A stretch of DNA of 13,373 nucleotides from Firmicutes bacterium UBA2598 (lineage in GTDB: Bacteria; Bacillota; PH28-bin88), in contig DDKM01000071.1 of the NCBI GenBank assembly GCA_002339345.1, positions 1 through 13,373 of the forward strand, read 5' to 3'. Position 1 is the stretch's first letter, and each line of letters begins with the position of its first letter. Shown one piece after another: positions 6,075-13,373 of the stretch. Both the position numbers and the translations under genes were made by a program. A model generated the notes under the pieces. The model searched no databases and had not been told where the DNA came from. It worked only from the letters and a program-made list of their open reading frames with translations.

Positions 6075-7127
6075 TTGAAAAGCAAAAGTCGGTTGCTGCT
6101 TGGAATCGCGTTGTTGCTAATTGTGTCTCTTCTGGTTGGAGTTACCGGTTGCGGCGGCGGGAAGACGGAGGGTGATAAACCGGCAGACAAGAAACCGCAG
6201 AAGGTGTTTCTGAATGTGGCTACCGCTTCCACCGGAGGTACTTACTACCCCGTTGGCGTGGGGATGGCCAACCTTTGGACTACCAAGTTAGGTGATAAGG
6301 GAATTAACGTATCCGCCCAGTCTTCTGCCGGTTCGGTAGAAAACATCGACCTGCTGCGCAAGGGAGAAGCCCAACTGGCGATCTTCCAGGGGCTTATCGG
6401 TTCCATGGCGTGGAACGGTAAGGGCAAGTTTGAGGGTAAAGAGTACAAAGAGCTGCGCTCCATCAGCATGCTTTGGCCCAATGTGGAGCATTTTGTAGTG
6501 GTGGAAAGCGTGGCGAAAACCGGGAATATCAAAGACATTAAAGGCATCAGGATGTCTGTTGGCCCGGCGGGCAGCGGGACTGAAGAGTCTAACAGGATCA
6601 TTATGCAGGGTTTGGGGCTAACGTTTAACGACATCACTCCGGAGCACCTTGGCTATTCTGAATCGGCAGATGCCATGAAGGATGGCCGTATCCAGGGAGC
6701 CTCCATGCCGGCCGGTATTCCCGTTTCGGCGGTGATGGACCTTTATGCCAGCCCCACAAAGGTGAAGATTCTGGAGTTTACCGAAGAGGATTTAAAGGGA
6801 GTAAACTCCGTCTTTGATACATGGTACCAGTTCGAGATTCCCGCCAACACCTATGTAAAACAGGATAAGCCCATTATGACCATCGCCCAGCCCAACTGGC
6901 TGGGAGTCAGTGCGGGGACAGACGAAGAAGTGGTTTATTTGCTTACCAAGACACTATTCGAAAACCTTGATTTCATGTACAGTGTGCATGACAGCGCGAA
7001 GAACATCAAGCTGGAAACAGCCCTGAAGGGGCTACCGGCTCCGCTGCATGCTGGAGCTTACAAGTACTTTAAAGAAGCAGGGTTGGACATTCCTGACAAA
7101 TTAGTTCCCCCAGAGGCTAAAAAATAA
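6075..7127 (+). CDS. TAXI-family TRAP transporter substrate-binding lipoprotein
   Basis: The 350-residue product begins with a basic n-region and a long hydrophobic stretch ending in the lipobox VTGC, so C26 should be lipidated and the protein anchored outside the cell membrane. The mature part opens with a TAXI-type segment containing STGGTYYPVG and continues with the periplasmic-binding-protein fold (SAGSVENIDLLRKGEAQLAI) that captures the solute for the TRAP permease. TTG 6075 is chosen because GGGAGGG at 6061-6067 lies seven bases upstream and the signal peptide starts there. The same frame is open to a TTG at 5961, but that would bury the signal sequence behind 38 extra residues. TAXI receptors bind amino acids or dicarboxylates in some systems; the neighbours here point to a hydroxyacid. 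Confidence 0.88.
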   Translation: MKSKSRLLLGIALLLIVSLLVGVTGCGGGKTEGDKPADKKPQKVFLNVATASTGGTYYPVGVGMANLWTTKLGDKGINVSAQSSAGSVENIDLLRKGEAQLAIFQGLIGSMAWNGKGKFEGKEYKELRSISMLWPNVEHFVVVESVAKTGNIKDIKGIRMSVGPAGSGTEESNRIIMQGLGLTFNDITPEHLGYSESADAMKDGRIQGASMPAGIPVSAVMDLYASPTKVKILEFTEEDLKGVNSVFDTWYQFEIPANTYVKQDKPIMTIAQPNWLGVSAGTDEEVVYLLTKTLFENLDFMYSVHDSAKNIKLETALKGLPAPLHAGAYKYFKEAGLDIPDKLVPPEAKK

Positions 7128-7142
7128 CTACTATCAGAGATG

Positions 7143-7172
7143 GGGGTGGAGCCAAGAAAACGGCTACACCCC
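7143..7172 (+). terminator. Intercistronic hairpin, likely attenuator or mRNA stabiliser
   Basis: GGGGTGGAGCC (7143-7153) pairs with GGCTACACCCC (7162-7172) with one mismatch around an 8-base loop, 15 bases after the TAXI stop, followed by TTCCTTC. In binding-protein transporters such hairpins between the receptor and permease genes often keep receptor mRNA more abundant. The pyrimidine tract is poor in T, so read-through into the permease is expected. Confidence 0.5.
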
Positions 7173-7201
7173 TTCCTTCACTTGAATACCGGATGGATCT
7201 G

Positions 7202-7222
7202 CCGGAATGCAACGTATTCCGG
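7202..7222 (+). repeat. Inverted repeat at the permease leader
   Basis: CCGGAAT (7202-7208) and ATTCCGG (7216-7222) form a perfect 7-bp inverted repeat around GCAACGT, directly before the permease ribosome binding site GAGGAGGGG (7225-7233). As RNA it is a small hairpin that could modulate translation; as DNA it could be an operator. Confidence 0.35.
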
Positions 7223-7237
7223 GCGAGGAGGGGCGAA

Positions 7238-9169
7238 ATGGGAAGCGATAAACCTGTAAAAGAAGTGCTGAAGACACCAGGGGAGAAGCAAGGACGCATC
7301 CTGACCGGTCCACGAGCCAAGTTGATTACTGCCATTGCCATCGCCTTCAGCCTTTTCCAGATCTGGGCTACCGGCCTGGCGGTAGTTCCAGAAATTTACC
7401 GCAATGCCGTTCACCTGGGCTTTCTGCTGGTCCTCGGCTTCCTGTTATACCCTGCAGGTAAGCGGTCGCCCAGGGACAGGTTTTCTGTTCTTGACATCAT
7501 CCTGGCTTTACTGGGGATGTCCGTAGCTCTGTATATTTTGCTCTTTTACAATGAGCTCCACCAGGCGCGTGCTTCTATAGCAATTTCGAGGGACTACTTG
7601 TTCGCGGCTTTGGCTGTCATACTGGTGATAGAGGCTGCCAGGAGGGTCCTAGGTCCGGTCATTCCATTACTTTCAGCTATTTTCCTGGTATATGCCGTCT
7701 ACGGCCGGTATTTCCCGGGGATCTTCGCCCACGGCGGGTTTAGCTGGGAGAGGGTACTTTACAGGATGTACCTGACCTATGAAGGGCTCTTCGGTGTTAC
7801 CATTACCGTTTCTTCGACCTACATCTTTTTATTCATACTATTTGGGGCGTTTCTGAAGGCCAGTGGAGCTGCGGAACTGTTCAACGACCTTGCCCTGGCT
7901 ATCGCCGGCAGGAAGCGGGGCGGCCCTGCCCAGGTGGCGGTGCTGTCCAGCGCCATGATGGGTACCTTGAGCGGGAGCGCCGTGGCCAATGTGGCTACCA
8001 CCGGCTCCTTTACTATCCCCATGATGAAGCGGATAGGTTACAAACCGTATTTTGCGGGTGCGGTGGAGGCGGCAGCCTCCACTGGCGGGATGATGATGCC
8101 GCCTATTATGGGGGCTGCTTCATTCCTGATGGCGTCATTCCTGGGCCTTTCTTACGTAAAAATTATGCTGGCAGCGGTTATTCCCGCCCTTCTCTATTAC
8201 GCTGGCATTTTCATTACCGTCGATCTGGAAGCCCGCCGGCTTGGACTGAAAGGACTAGAAGAGGAGTCCCTGCCCCGGGTTAAGGACGTGTTGCTGAAGC
8301 GGGGGATCCTGCTGCTCCCGGTGATAGTGGTGGTGTACTTTTTGTTAGCGGGGAAAACCCCCCTCTACGCCGGTTTCGCCGGGATCATTTCCACCATCCT
8401 GGCCAGCTGGGTGCGCCCGGAAACCCGCATAGGTTTCCGGGAAGCGTTAAAAGCCTTGGAGGAAGGCGCCAAGGGAGCGGTAACGGTAGGGGTGGCCACC
8501 GCCGTATGCGGCATCATTGTAGGGGTAGCGGCCATGACGGGCGTTGGTTCGGTGCTGGCCTATAATATTACCAACATTGCCCATGGCAGTATCTTTTTCA
8601 CGCTGGTGTTCACCATGGCAACCGCCATTGTCCTTAGCATGGGACTTCCCTCCACAGCCCTTTACATTGTGGTGGCGGTGGTGGCGGCTCCCGCCCTGGT
8701 AAAGGCGGGGGTGGTACCCCTGGCGGCCCACTTTTTCGTATTCTGGTTCGGTGTCCTGTCCAATGTTACCCCACCGGTGGCGCTGGCGGCTTATACTGCC
8801 GCGGGGATAGCGGGAGACGACCCCCTGAAAACTGGCTGGACCGCACTGAAACTGACCATAGCCGGTTTCATCGTTCCGTTTATTTTTGTTTACAGCCCCA
8901 ACCTGCTATTGATAGACGCCCGTTTCCTGCCGACCCTGTTGGCCGTCGTTACCGCCTTGGTGGGCGTGTTTTGCCTGGGGGTGGCGGTGGAAAACTATTT
9001 TCTCCGCCGGCTGTTCTTGGTTGAACGTATTCTGGTTTTTGCCGCGGCGCTACTCTTGATCAAGCCCGGCATGTTCACCGATGGCTTGGGACTGGCGTTG
9101 GCGGTGGGGGGGTTGGGCTACCACCTGTTGACCAGGCGAAAGGGTGAGGGTTTTTCGCGGCCGGTATAA
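7238..9169 (+). CDS. TRAP transporter fused permease (4TM small + 12TM large subunit)
   Basis: The 643-residue product is a membrane protein with an N-terminal DctQ-like four-span part and a C-terminal DctM-like part of about twelve spans, the fused form that usually accompanies TAXI receptors. The DctM signature is visible around residue 245 (SGSAVANVATTGSFTIPMMK), followed by AAASTGGMMMPPIMGA and, further on, the second-repeat segment SMGLPSTALY. TRAP systems import organic acids with a sodium gradient. ATG 7238 is chosen because GAGGAGGGG lies four bases upstream; an earlier in-frame ATG at 7193 has no site and would span the hairpin at 7202-7222. It forms one transporter with the preceding lipoprotein. 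The last 100 residues contain extra hydrophobic segments typical of the fused class. Confidence 0.9.
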   Translation: MGSDKPVKEVLKTPGEKQGRILTGPRAKLITAIAIAFSLFQIWATGLAVVPEIYRNAVHLGFLLVLGFLLYPAGKRSPRDRFSVLDIILALLGMSVALYILLFYNELHQARASIAISRDYLFAALAVILVIEAARRVLGPVIPLLSAIFLVYAVYGRYFPGIFAHGGFSWERVLYRMYLTYEGLFGVTITVSSTYIFLFILFGAFLKASGAAELFNDLALAIAGRKRGGPAQVAVLSSAMMGTLSGSAVANVATTGSFTIPMMKRIGYKPYFAGAVEAAASTGGMMMPPIMGAASFLMASFLGLSYVKIMLAAVIPALLYYAGIFITVDLEARRLGLKGLEEESLPRVKDVLLKRGILLLPVIVVVYFLLAGKTPLYAGFAGIISTILASWVRPETRIGFREALKALEEGAKGAVTVGVATAVCGIIVGVAAMTGVGSVLAYNITNIAHGSIFFTLVFTMATAIVLSMGLPSTALYIVVAVVAAPALVKAGVVPLAAHFFVFWFGVLSNVTPPVALAAYTAAGIAGDDPLKTGWTALKLTIAGFIVPFIFVYSPNLLLIDARFLPTLLAVVTALVGVFCLGVAVENYFLRRLFLVERILVFAAALLLIKPGMFTDGLGLALAVGGLGYHLLTRRKGEGFSRPV

Positions 9170-9191
9170 AATACATACTGGCCCGTAGTCA

Positions 9192-9209
9192 TGGCATAGG
9201 TAGTGCTTT
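9192..9209 (+). promoter_or_regulatory. Candidate sigma-54 promoter before glcD
   Basis: TGGCATAGGTAGTGCTTT has GG (9193-9194) and GC (9205-9206) exactly ten bases apart and matches the RpoN consensus except for C to T in the -24 box and T to G in the -12 box. The predicted start near 9218 lies just before the ribosome binding site GGGGAG (9228-9233) and ATG 9243. The -24 box is identical to that of the stronger promoter at 277. No enhancer palindromes are visible upstream, so the call is tentative. Confidence 0.3.
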
Positions 9210-9242
9210 GAATAAGGCTTCCTGATAGGGGAGTGGCTAAAG

Positions 9243-10619
9243 ATGTACCAGGCAGTTGTTGAACGGTTAAAGCACATAGTCGACGGAAAGAACGTGGTTA
9301 CAGCCTTGGAGGACCGCATGACCTACGCCTACGATGGCACCATGCAGACGGGTGTGCCCGGGGTGGTGGTGTTTCCCCGGACCGCGCAGCAGGTGGCGGA
9401 GGTGCTGAGGCTGGCCAACCGGGAAGGGATCCCGGTTTACCCCCGGGGCGCCGGCACTGGTTTGAGCGGCGGGTCGGTGCCGGAACAGGGGGGCATTGCT
9501 CTGGTGCTGACCGACATGAACAGGATCCTCGAGGTGGACACCGGCAACCTGCTGGCGGTGGTGGAGCCCGGGGTGGTGACCGAGGCGCTGCAACAGGAGG
9601 TGGAGCGGGTGGGCCTGTTTTACCCACCCGACCCCGGCAGCCTGAAGTCCTGCACCATCGGTGGCAATATCGCGGAGAATGCCGGTGGCCCGCGGGCCTT
9701 GAAATACGGTGTCACCCGGGACTACGTGCTGGGGCTGGAGGTAGTCACCCCTACCGGGGAGATCCTGCGCACGGGCGGCAAAACGGTGAAAAATGTCACC
9801 GGCTACGACCTGACCCGGTTGATGACCGGCTCTGAGGGTACCCTGGGAGTGATTACCCGGGCGGTCTTGAGGCTGATACCCAGGCCCCAGGACGTACGCA
9901 CCGCCATGGCCGTGTTTGCGACGGTGGAGGGGGCGGCGGAGGCGGTGGCGGAGGTGAGCCGCCGGGGCATCCTGCCCACCACCTTGGAATTGATGGACGA
10001 CGTGACCATCCGGTGCGTGGAAAACTACCTGCGCATGGGGTTGCCGCTGGACGCGGGCGCCATCCTGCTGATTGAAGTGGACGGGTTCCGGCCGGCGGTG
10101 GATGAGGCCATTGTTACAGTAGAGAAGGTCTGCCGGGAATTGGGTGCTACCGGCGTGAAGGTGGCTGCCAGTCCTGCGGAGCGGGAAGAACTGTGGCGGG
10201 CCCGGCGGGCGGTCTCTGCGGCCATTGTCCAGTTAAAACCCACCAAGATCTCGGAGGATGCTACGGTACCCCGCAGCCGGGTCCCCGAGATGGTGCGGCG
10301 GTTAAAGGCCATTGCCCAAAAGTATGGCCTGACCATGGCCATCTTCGGCCACGCGGGGGACGGCAACCTGCACCCCAACATCCTGGCGGACCGGCGGGAC
10401 CCGGAGGAAATGGCCAGGGTGGAACTGGCGGTGGAGGAACTGTTCCGGGCAGCCCTGGAGCTGGAGGGGACTTTGAGCGGGGAACACGGCATCGGCAGCA
10501 TGAAGGCGCCCTACCTCCCGCTGGAGGTGGGGGAGACCGGGATACGGGTGATGCGCGGCATCAAACAGGTCTTGGATCCCAATAATATCCTAAGCCCCGG
10601 CAAGATGCTTTGGGGGTAG
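9243..10619 (+). CDS. glcD: FAD-binding 2-hydroxyacid dehydrogenase, GlcD-like
   Basis: The 458-residue protein has an N-terminal PCMH-type FAD domain (about 35-215) with RGAGTGLSGG and GGNIAENAGGPRALKYG, and a C-terminal FAD-oxidase domain with the GHAGDGNLHPN segment (H370, H377) and GEHGIG (H415). This is the GlcD/D-lactate dehydrogenase group, which oxidises glycolate, D-lactate or other 2-hydroxyacids to 2-oxoacids and passes electrons to a partner iron-sulfur protein. GGGGAG nine bases upstream supports ATG 9243. It is followed after four bases by the GlcF-like gene. The symbol denotes family, not proven substrate. The gene is very GC-rich. Confidence 0.88.
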   Translation: MYQAVVERLKHIVDGKNVVTALEDRMTYAYDGTMQTGVPGVVVFPRTAQQVAEVLRLANREGIPVYPRGAGTGLSGGSVPEQGGIALVLTDMNRILEVDTGNLLAVVEPGVVTEALQQEVERVGLFYPPDPGSLKSCTIGGNIAENAGGPRALKYGVTRDYVLGLEVVTPTGEILRTGGKTVKNVTGYDLTRLMTGSEGTLGVITRAVLRLIPRPQDVRTAMAVFATVEGAAEAVAEVSRRGILPTTLELMDDVTIRCVENYLRMGLPLDAGAILLIEVDGFRPAVDEAIVTVEKVCRELGATGVKVAASPAEREELWRARRAVSAAIVQLKPTKISEDATVPRSRVPEMVRRLKAIAQKYGLTMAIFGHAGDGNLHPNILADRRDPEEMARVELAVEELFRAALELEGTLSGEHGIGSMKAPYLPLEVGETGIRVMRGIKQVLDPNNILSPGKMLWG

Positions 10620-10623
10620 TGGT

Positions 10624-11883
10624 ATGAAGAAACTAAGCGAACTGCGATCCCAACTGGACAGGTGCAGCAAGTGCGGCAATTGCCAGGCGGTATGTCCCCT
10701 TTACCTGGAAACCAAACGGGAACCCCTGGTGGCCAGGGGCAAGGTCTTTTTGCTGGATAATCTGATCGAAGGGCGGGTAGGGTGGTCTCGCCGGATGGAG
10801 GAGGTCATTTCCCTGTGCCTTTTGTGCCGGACCTGTGAGGTCAACTGCCCCAACGGGGTGCAGGTGGCGAGGCTGGTGCTGGCCGCCCGGGCGGAACTGG
10901 CGCTGGCCAGGGGGCTGTCCATCTGGAAAAAGACGGCCTTTCACTACCTCTTGACCAGCAGCGGTAACCTGAACCTGCTAGCCCGCCTGTTATACCTGTA
11001 CCAGCGGTCGGGGTTGCAGAGCGTCGCCAGGAAGAGCGGGCTGTTGCAGGCCCTGCCGTGGGGGCTGGAGGACAAGGAGAGGCTTCTACCCATGGTGGGC
11101 CGGCGCGCCTTTGCCAGGACGGTCCCACCCGTGATGGAAGCTCCCGGGGAAAAGCGGCGGGTGGGGTATTTTTACGGGTGCATGACCAACCACGCCTATC
11201 CCGGTATCGGCCAGGCCTTCCTCACGGTGATGCAGGCTAACGGTGTTACAGTGGTGTTACCGCCGCAGGTGTGCTGCGGCCTGCCGGCCCTGGCCTCCGG
11301 CGACCGGGAAGCGGTTGTGAAACTGGCTAAGCGAAATATTGGCTGGTTCCGTGCAGCCGGGGTGGACCGGGTGGTGGTGGACTGTGCCAGTTGCGGCTCC
11401 ATGCTGAAGGAGTATGGAGAGTTAATGGGCACGCGCGAAGCCGGGGAGTTTTCCCAAAAGGTGCGGGACGTAGCCGAATTCCTCACTGAAGAAGTGGACA
11501 TTCGGCCGGGCGCTTACCCGGTGGAGATGACGGTGACTTACCACGACCCCTGTCACCTGAAAAGGTATCAGGGCATCCACCGGGCGCCGCGGGAGTTGTT
11601 GCATGCGGTACCGGGCCTGGCATTGCGGGAAATGGAGGGGGCGGACCGCTGCTGCGGCTCCGCCGGGTCCTTCAACCTGACCCACTGCCGGCTTTCCATG
11701 CGGGTGGGCAGCCACAAAACCAGGAACATCCTGGCCACCGGGGCGGAGGCGGTAGTCACCGGCTGCCCGGCCTGCCGCCTGCAGCTGGCCAAGGGGCTGG
11801 AACAGGGGGGTTCTGCCGTGCCGGTGGTGCACACGCTGGAAATCCTCAGCCGTTCTTATCTTGGTGGTAAGGAGATGGGGTAA
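10624..11883 (+). CDS. glcF: Iron-sulfur electron-transfer subunit, GlcF-like (two 4Fe-4S plus two CCG domains)
   Basis: The 419-residue product starts with two ferredoxin motifs, C14-x2-C17-x2-C20-x3-C24-P and C65-x2-C68-x2-C71-x3-C75-P, which should hold two 4Fe-4S clusters. Two cysteine-rich CCG domains follow: C186, C217-C218, C254, C257 and then C310, C343-C344, C381, C384, the layout of GlcF and heterodisulfide-reductase subunit B. Such proteins take electrons from the FAD subunit and deliver them to quinone or another carrier at the membrane. The start is four bases after the glcD stop with GGGGGT in the overlap, suggesting translational coupling. No GlcE homologue is present, so the complex is probably the two-subunit form. 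Confidence 0.88.
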   Translation: MKKLSELRSQLDRCSKCGNCQAVCPLYLETKREPLVARGKVFLLDNLIEGRVGWSRRMEEVISLCLLCRTCEVNCPNGVQVARLVLAARAELALARGLSIWKKTAFHYLLTSSGNLNLLARLLYLYQRSGLQSVARKSGLLQALPWGLEDKERLLPMVGRRAFARTVPPVMEAPGEKRRVGYFYGCMTNHAYPGIGQAFLTVMQANGVTVVLPPQVCCGLPALASGDREAVVKLAKRNIGWFRAAGVDRVVVDCASCGSMLKEYGELMGTREAGEFSQKVRDVAEFLTEEVDIRPGAYPVEMTVTYHDPCHLKRYQGIHRAPRELLHAVPGLALREMEGADRCCGSAGSFNLTHCRLSMRVGSHKTRNILATGAEAVVTGCPACRLQLAKGLEQGGSAVPVVHTLEILSRSYLGGKEMG

Positions 11884-13149
11884 ATGGATAAGCAAGTCTT
11901 GCTGCCGGAAGTGGCGGAGGTCCGGCAGGAGTTCCCGGCACCGGAAGTGGCGGAAGTGGGGAAGGCGGTGGCGGGCGAGATGCGCCGCCGGTCGATAGGC
12001 TTACGGCCTGGGGCCAGGGTGGCTGTCACGGTGGGCAGCCGCGGCATCCACCGCATCGCCGAGATGGTGGCGGCAGTGGTGGCAGAGGTGCAGGCAGCCG
12101 GAGCCTCCCCCTTTATCGTCCCCGCCATGGGCAGCCACGGCGGGGCTACCGCGGAGGGCCAGCGGGACCTGCTGGCGGGCTACGGCATTACACCAGAGGC
12201 CGTGGGGGCGCCGGTAGTCTCCTCCATGGAGGTGGTGCAACTGGGGACGACCCCCGGCGGCCTGCCGGTGTTTTGCGACCGCCAGGCGGCAGAAGCGGAC
12301 GGGATTATCCTGATCAACCGGGTGAAACCCCACACCAGTTTTCACGCCCCCATTGAGAGCGGGCTGGCCAAGATGCTGGCCATCGGCCTGGGGAAACATA
12401 CCGGGGCCCAGTTGATCCATAGCTATGGAGTAGAGGGGTTAAAGAACCTCATCCCGGAGGTGGCGCGGGTAATGCTGGAGAAGGTGCCGGTGATCCTGGG
12501 GTTGGCGGTGCTGGAGAACGCGCAGGACCGCACCGCCAGGGTGGAGGCGCTGCTGCCGGGGGAAATCCTGTCCCGGGAACCGGAACTCCTGGCGGAAGCC
12601 AGGTCGCTGATGCCGTCTCTTCCCTTTGATTACATCGACGTGCTGGTAGTTCAGGAGATGGGCAAAAACATCAGCGGTACCGGCATGGACCCGGCCATCA
12701 CCGGCCGGCTGGGCATCCGGGGGCAGCCCGACCCGCCGCGACCGCGAGTGGGACGGCTGGTGGTGCTGGACTTGACCCCAAAGACCCACGGAAATGCCCA
12801 CGGGGTAGGCAGCGCGGATATCATCACCCGCCGCCTGCATGAAAAGATCGACTTGAAGAAAACTTATACCAACGCGTTGACGGCGGGTTTCCCGGAAAAG
12901 GCGGCGATTCCCCTGGTGGCTGAGAACGACCGGGAGGCGCTGGCCCTGGCGATAGCCGCCTGCGGCAGGCCGGTGGACGCGGCCGGCGTGCGCCTGGTCC
13001 TGATCAGGAATACCCTGGAGGTAAGCCGGCTGTTCATCAGCCGCGCCCTGGCGAAAGAGGCGGCGGGGAAGGAACACGTGAGACTGACGGGTGAATGGCG
13101 GGCACTGGAGTTCGATCCCTGCGGTAAACTGTTAAGCCTCTGGGTTTGA
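11884..13149 (+). CDS. LarA-like nickel-dependent hydroxyacid racemase homologue
   Basis: The 421-residue protein matches the LarA superfamily: an N-terminal DUF2088-type domain and a C-terminal domain. Candidate active-site residues are H85 in MGSHGG, H150/H154 and K163 in KPHTSFHAPIESGLAK, and H179. The spacings K163 to H179 (16) and H85 to K163 (78) closely follow those recalled for lactate racemase (H108, K184, H200), where the lysine carries the nickel-pincer cofactor. LarA homologues racemise or epimerise 2-hydroxyacids by hydride transfer. ATG 11884 abuts the glcF stop, with AAGGAG at 11869-11874, so the genes are coupled. The cofactor genes larB, larC and larE are not in the window. 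The substrate may be lactate, malate or another hydroxyacid; the sequence alone does not tell. Confidence 0.8.
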   Translation: MDKQVLLPEVAEVRQEFPAPEVAEVGKAVAGEMRRRSIGLRPGARVAVTVGSRGIHRIAEMVAAVVAEVQAAGASPFIVPAMGSHGGATAEGQRDLLAGYGITPEAVGAPVVSSMEVVQLGTTPGGLPVFCDRQAAEADGIILINRVKPHTSFHAPIESGLAKMLAIGLGKHTGAQLIHSYGVEGLKNLIPEVARVMLEKVPVILGLAVLENAQDRTARVEALLPGEILSREPELLAEARSLMPSLPFDYIDVLVVQEMGKNISGTGMDPAITGRLGIRGQPDPPRPRVGRLVVLDLTPKTHGNAHGVGSADIITRRLHEKIDLKKTYTNALTAGFPEKAAIPLVAENDREALALAIAACGRPVDAAGVRLVLIRNTLEVSRLFISRALAKEAAGKEHVRLTGEWRALEFDPCGKLLSLWV

Positions 13150-13373
13150 TTGTTGCGAAAAATCTTGGCACGTAATGGCTAAACGTACGGAAATTATTTT
13201 TATGAAGAAGAGACGGCAGCAGGCTAATACAACTGCCTGGTGAGGATATATTACAGCGTTTCCAGTTCAGAGAGAAGGTTGGTGGGGCAACACCAGCCCT
13301 CTTGTTTTAGGGCATGTTTCAAAGGAAGGGACTTTTAAGTTTATTTCACACACCCGCCGGGAAGTTCCCGTCC
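13150..13373. other. Gene-free right edge
   Basis: No coding region is supported in these 224 bases. They contain a TTGGCACG box at 13165-13172, a purine-rich tract near 13204, the terminator hairpin at 13272-13308 and, at the very end, an inverted repeat CGGG-AAGTT-CCCG followed by TCC. The final element is cut by the window. Confidence 0.45.
13272..13308 (+). terminator. Probable intrinsic terminator of the glcD-glcF-larA operon
   Basis: GGTTGGTG (13277-13284) pairs with CACCAGCC (13291-13298) around a 6-base loop. The stem continues outward by four further pairs after one A-C mismatch (13272-13275 with 13300-13303), and TTTT follows at 13305-13308. The position, about 120 bases after the LarA stop, fits an operon end. 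Confidence 0.5.

Noticed and set aside
9267..10501. Several long antisense frames across glcD
   Set aside because: Proline- and arginine-rich low-complexity translations typical of shadows of GC-rich genes.
13264..13373. T-box leader at the right edge
   Set aside because: AGAGAGAAGGTTGGTG and the terminal CCGGGAAGTTCCCGTCC resemble T-box stem I and antiterminator pieces, but the UGGN bulge sequence is absent and GGTTGGTG pairs fully within a hairpin followed by TTTT, which fits a terminator better. The window ends too early to decide.

Overview
The window reads as a chromosomal stretch from a Gram-positive anaerobe, probably a Moorella/Desulfotomaculum/Pelotomaculum-type Firmicute. That assignment is an inference from strong purine-rich ribosome binding sites, frequent GTG/TTG starts, a YkvI-type permease, a fused TRAP permease, a sigma-54 enhancer promoter and GC-rich coding DNA. 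All recognised genes lie on the + strand.

Left region (1-4562). The window opens in the last codons of a protein with a Fis/NtrC-type helix-turn-helix, most likely a sigma-54 activator. The gap after it holds three copies of a 15-bp palindrome and then a perfectly spaced -24/-12 promoter, a classical enhancer layout. This promoter drives an AT-rich gene for an octopine/nopaline (opine) dehydrogenase family protein. Next come a class III PLP aminotransferase related to glutamate-1-semialdehyde aminomutase, a very short AhpD/carboxymuconolactone-decarboxylase domain protein, a strong hairpin, and a YkvI-family membrane transporter. Together they suggest an inducible pathway for an amino-acid-derived compound, but the substrate cannot be read from the sequence.

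Middle (4563-5147). About 585 bases have no convincing gene. They contain several inverted repeats, a terminator-like hairpin and a short coding-like remnant with a CPNCGS motif.

Right region (5148-13149). A GntR/FCD regulator is followed by a TAXI-type TRAP binding lipoprotein, a fused 4TM/12TM TRAP permease, a GlcD-like FAD hydroxyacid dehydrogenase, a GlcF-like double-ferredoxin/CCG iron-sulfur protein and a LarA-like nickel-dependent racemase homologue. The last three genes are nearly contiguous. The likely logic is uptake of a 2-hydroxycarboxylate, interconversion of its stereoisomers by the LarA homologue, and oxidation to the 2-oxoacid by the GlcDF pair, under FCD-regulator control. 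A weaker sigma-54-like promoter sits just before glcD.

The right edge (13150-13373) has no gene. It holds a hairpin with a short T run, the probable operon terminator, and a final inverted repeat cut by the window end.
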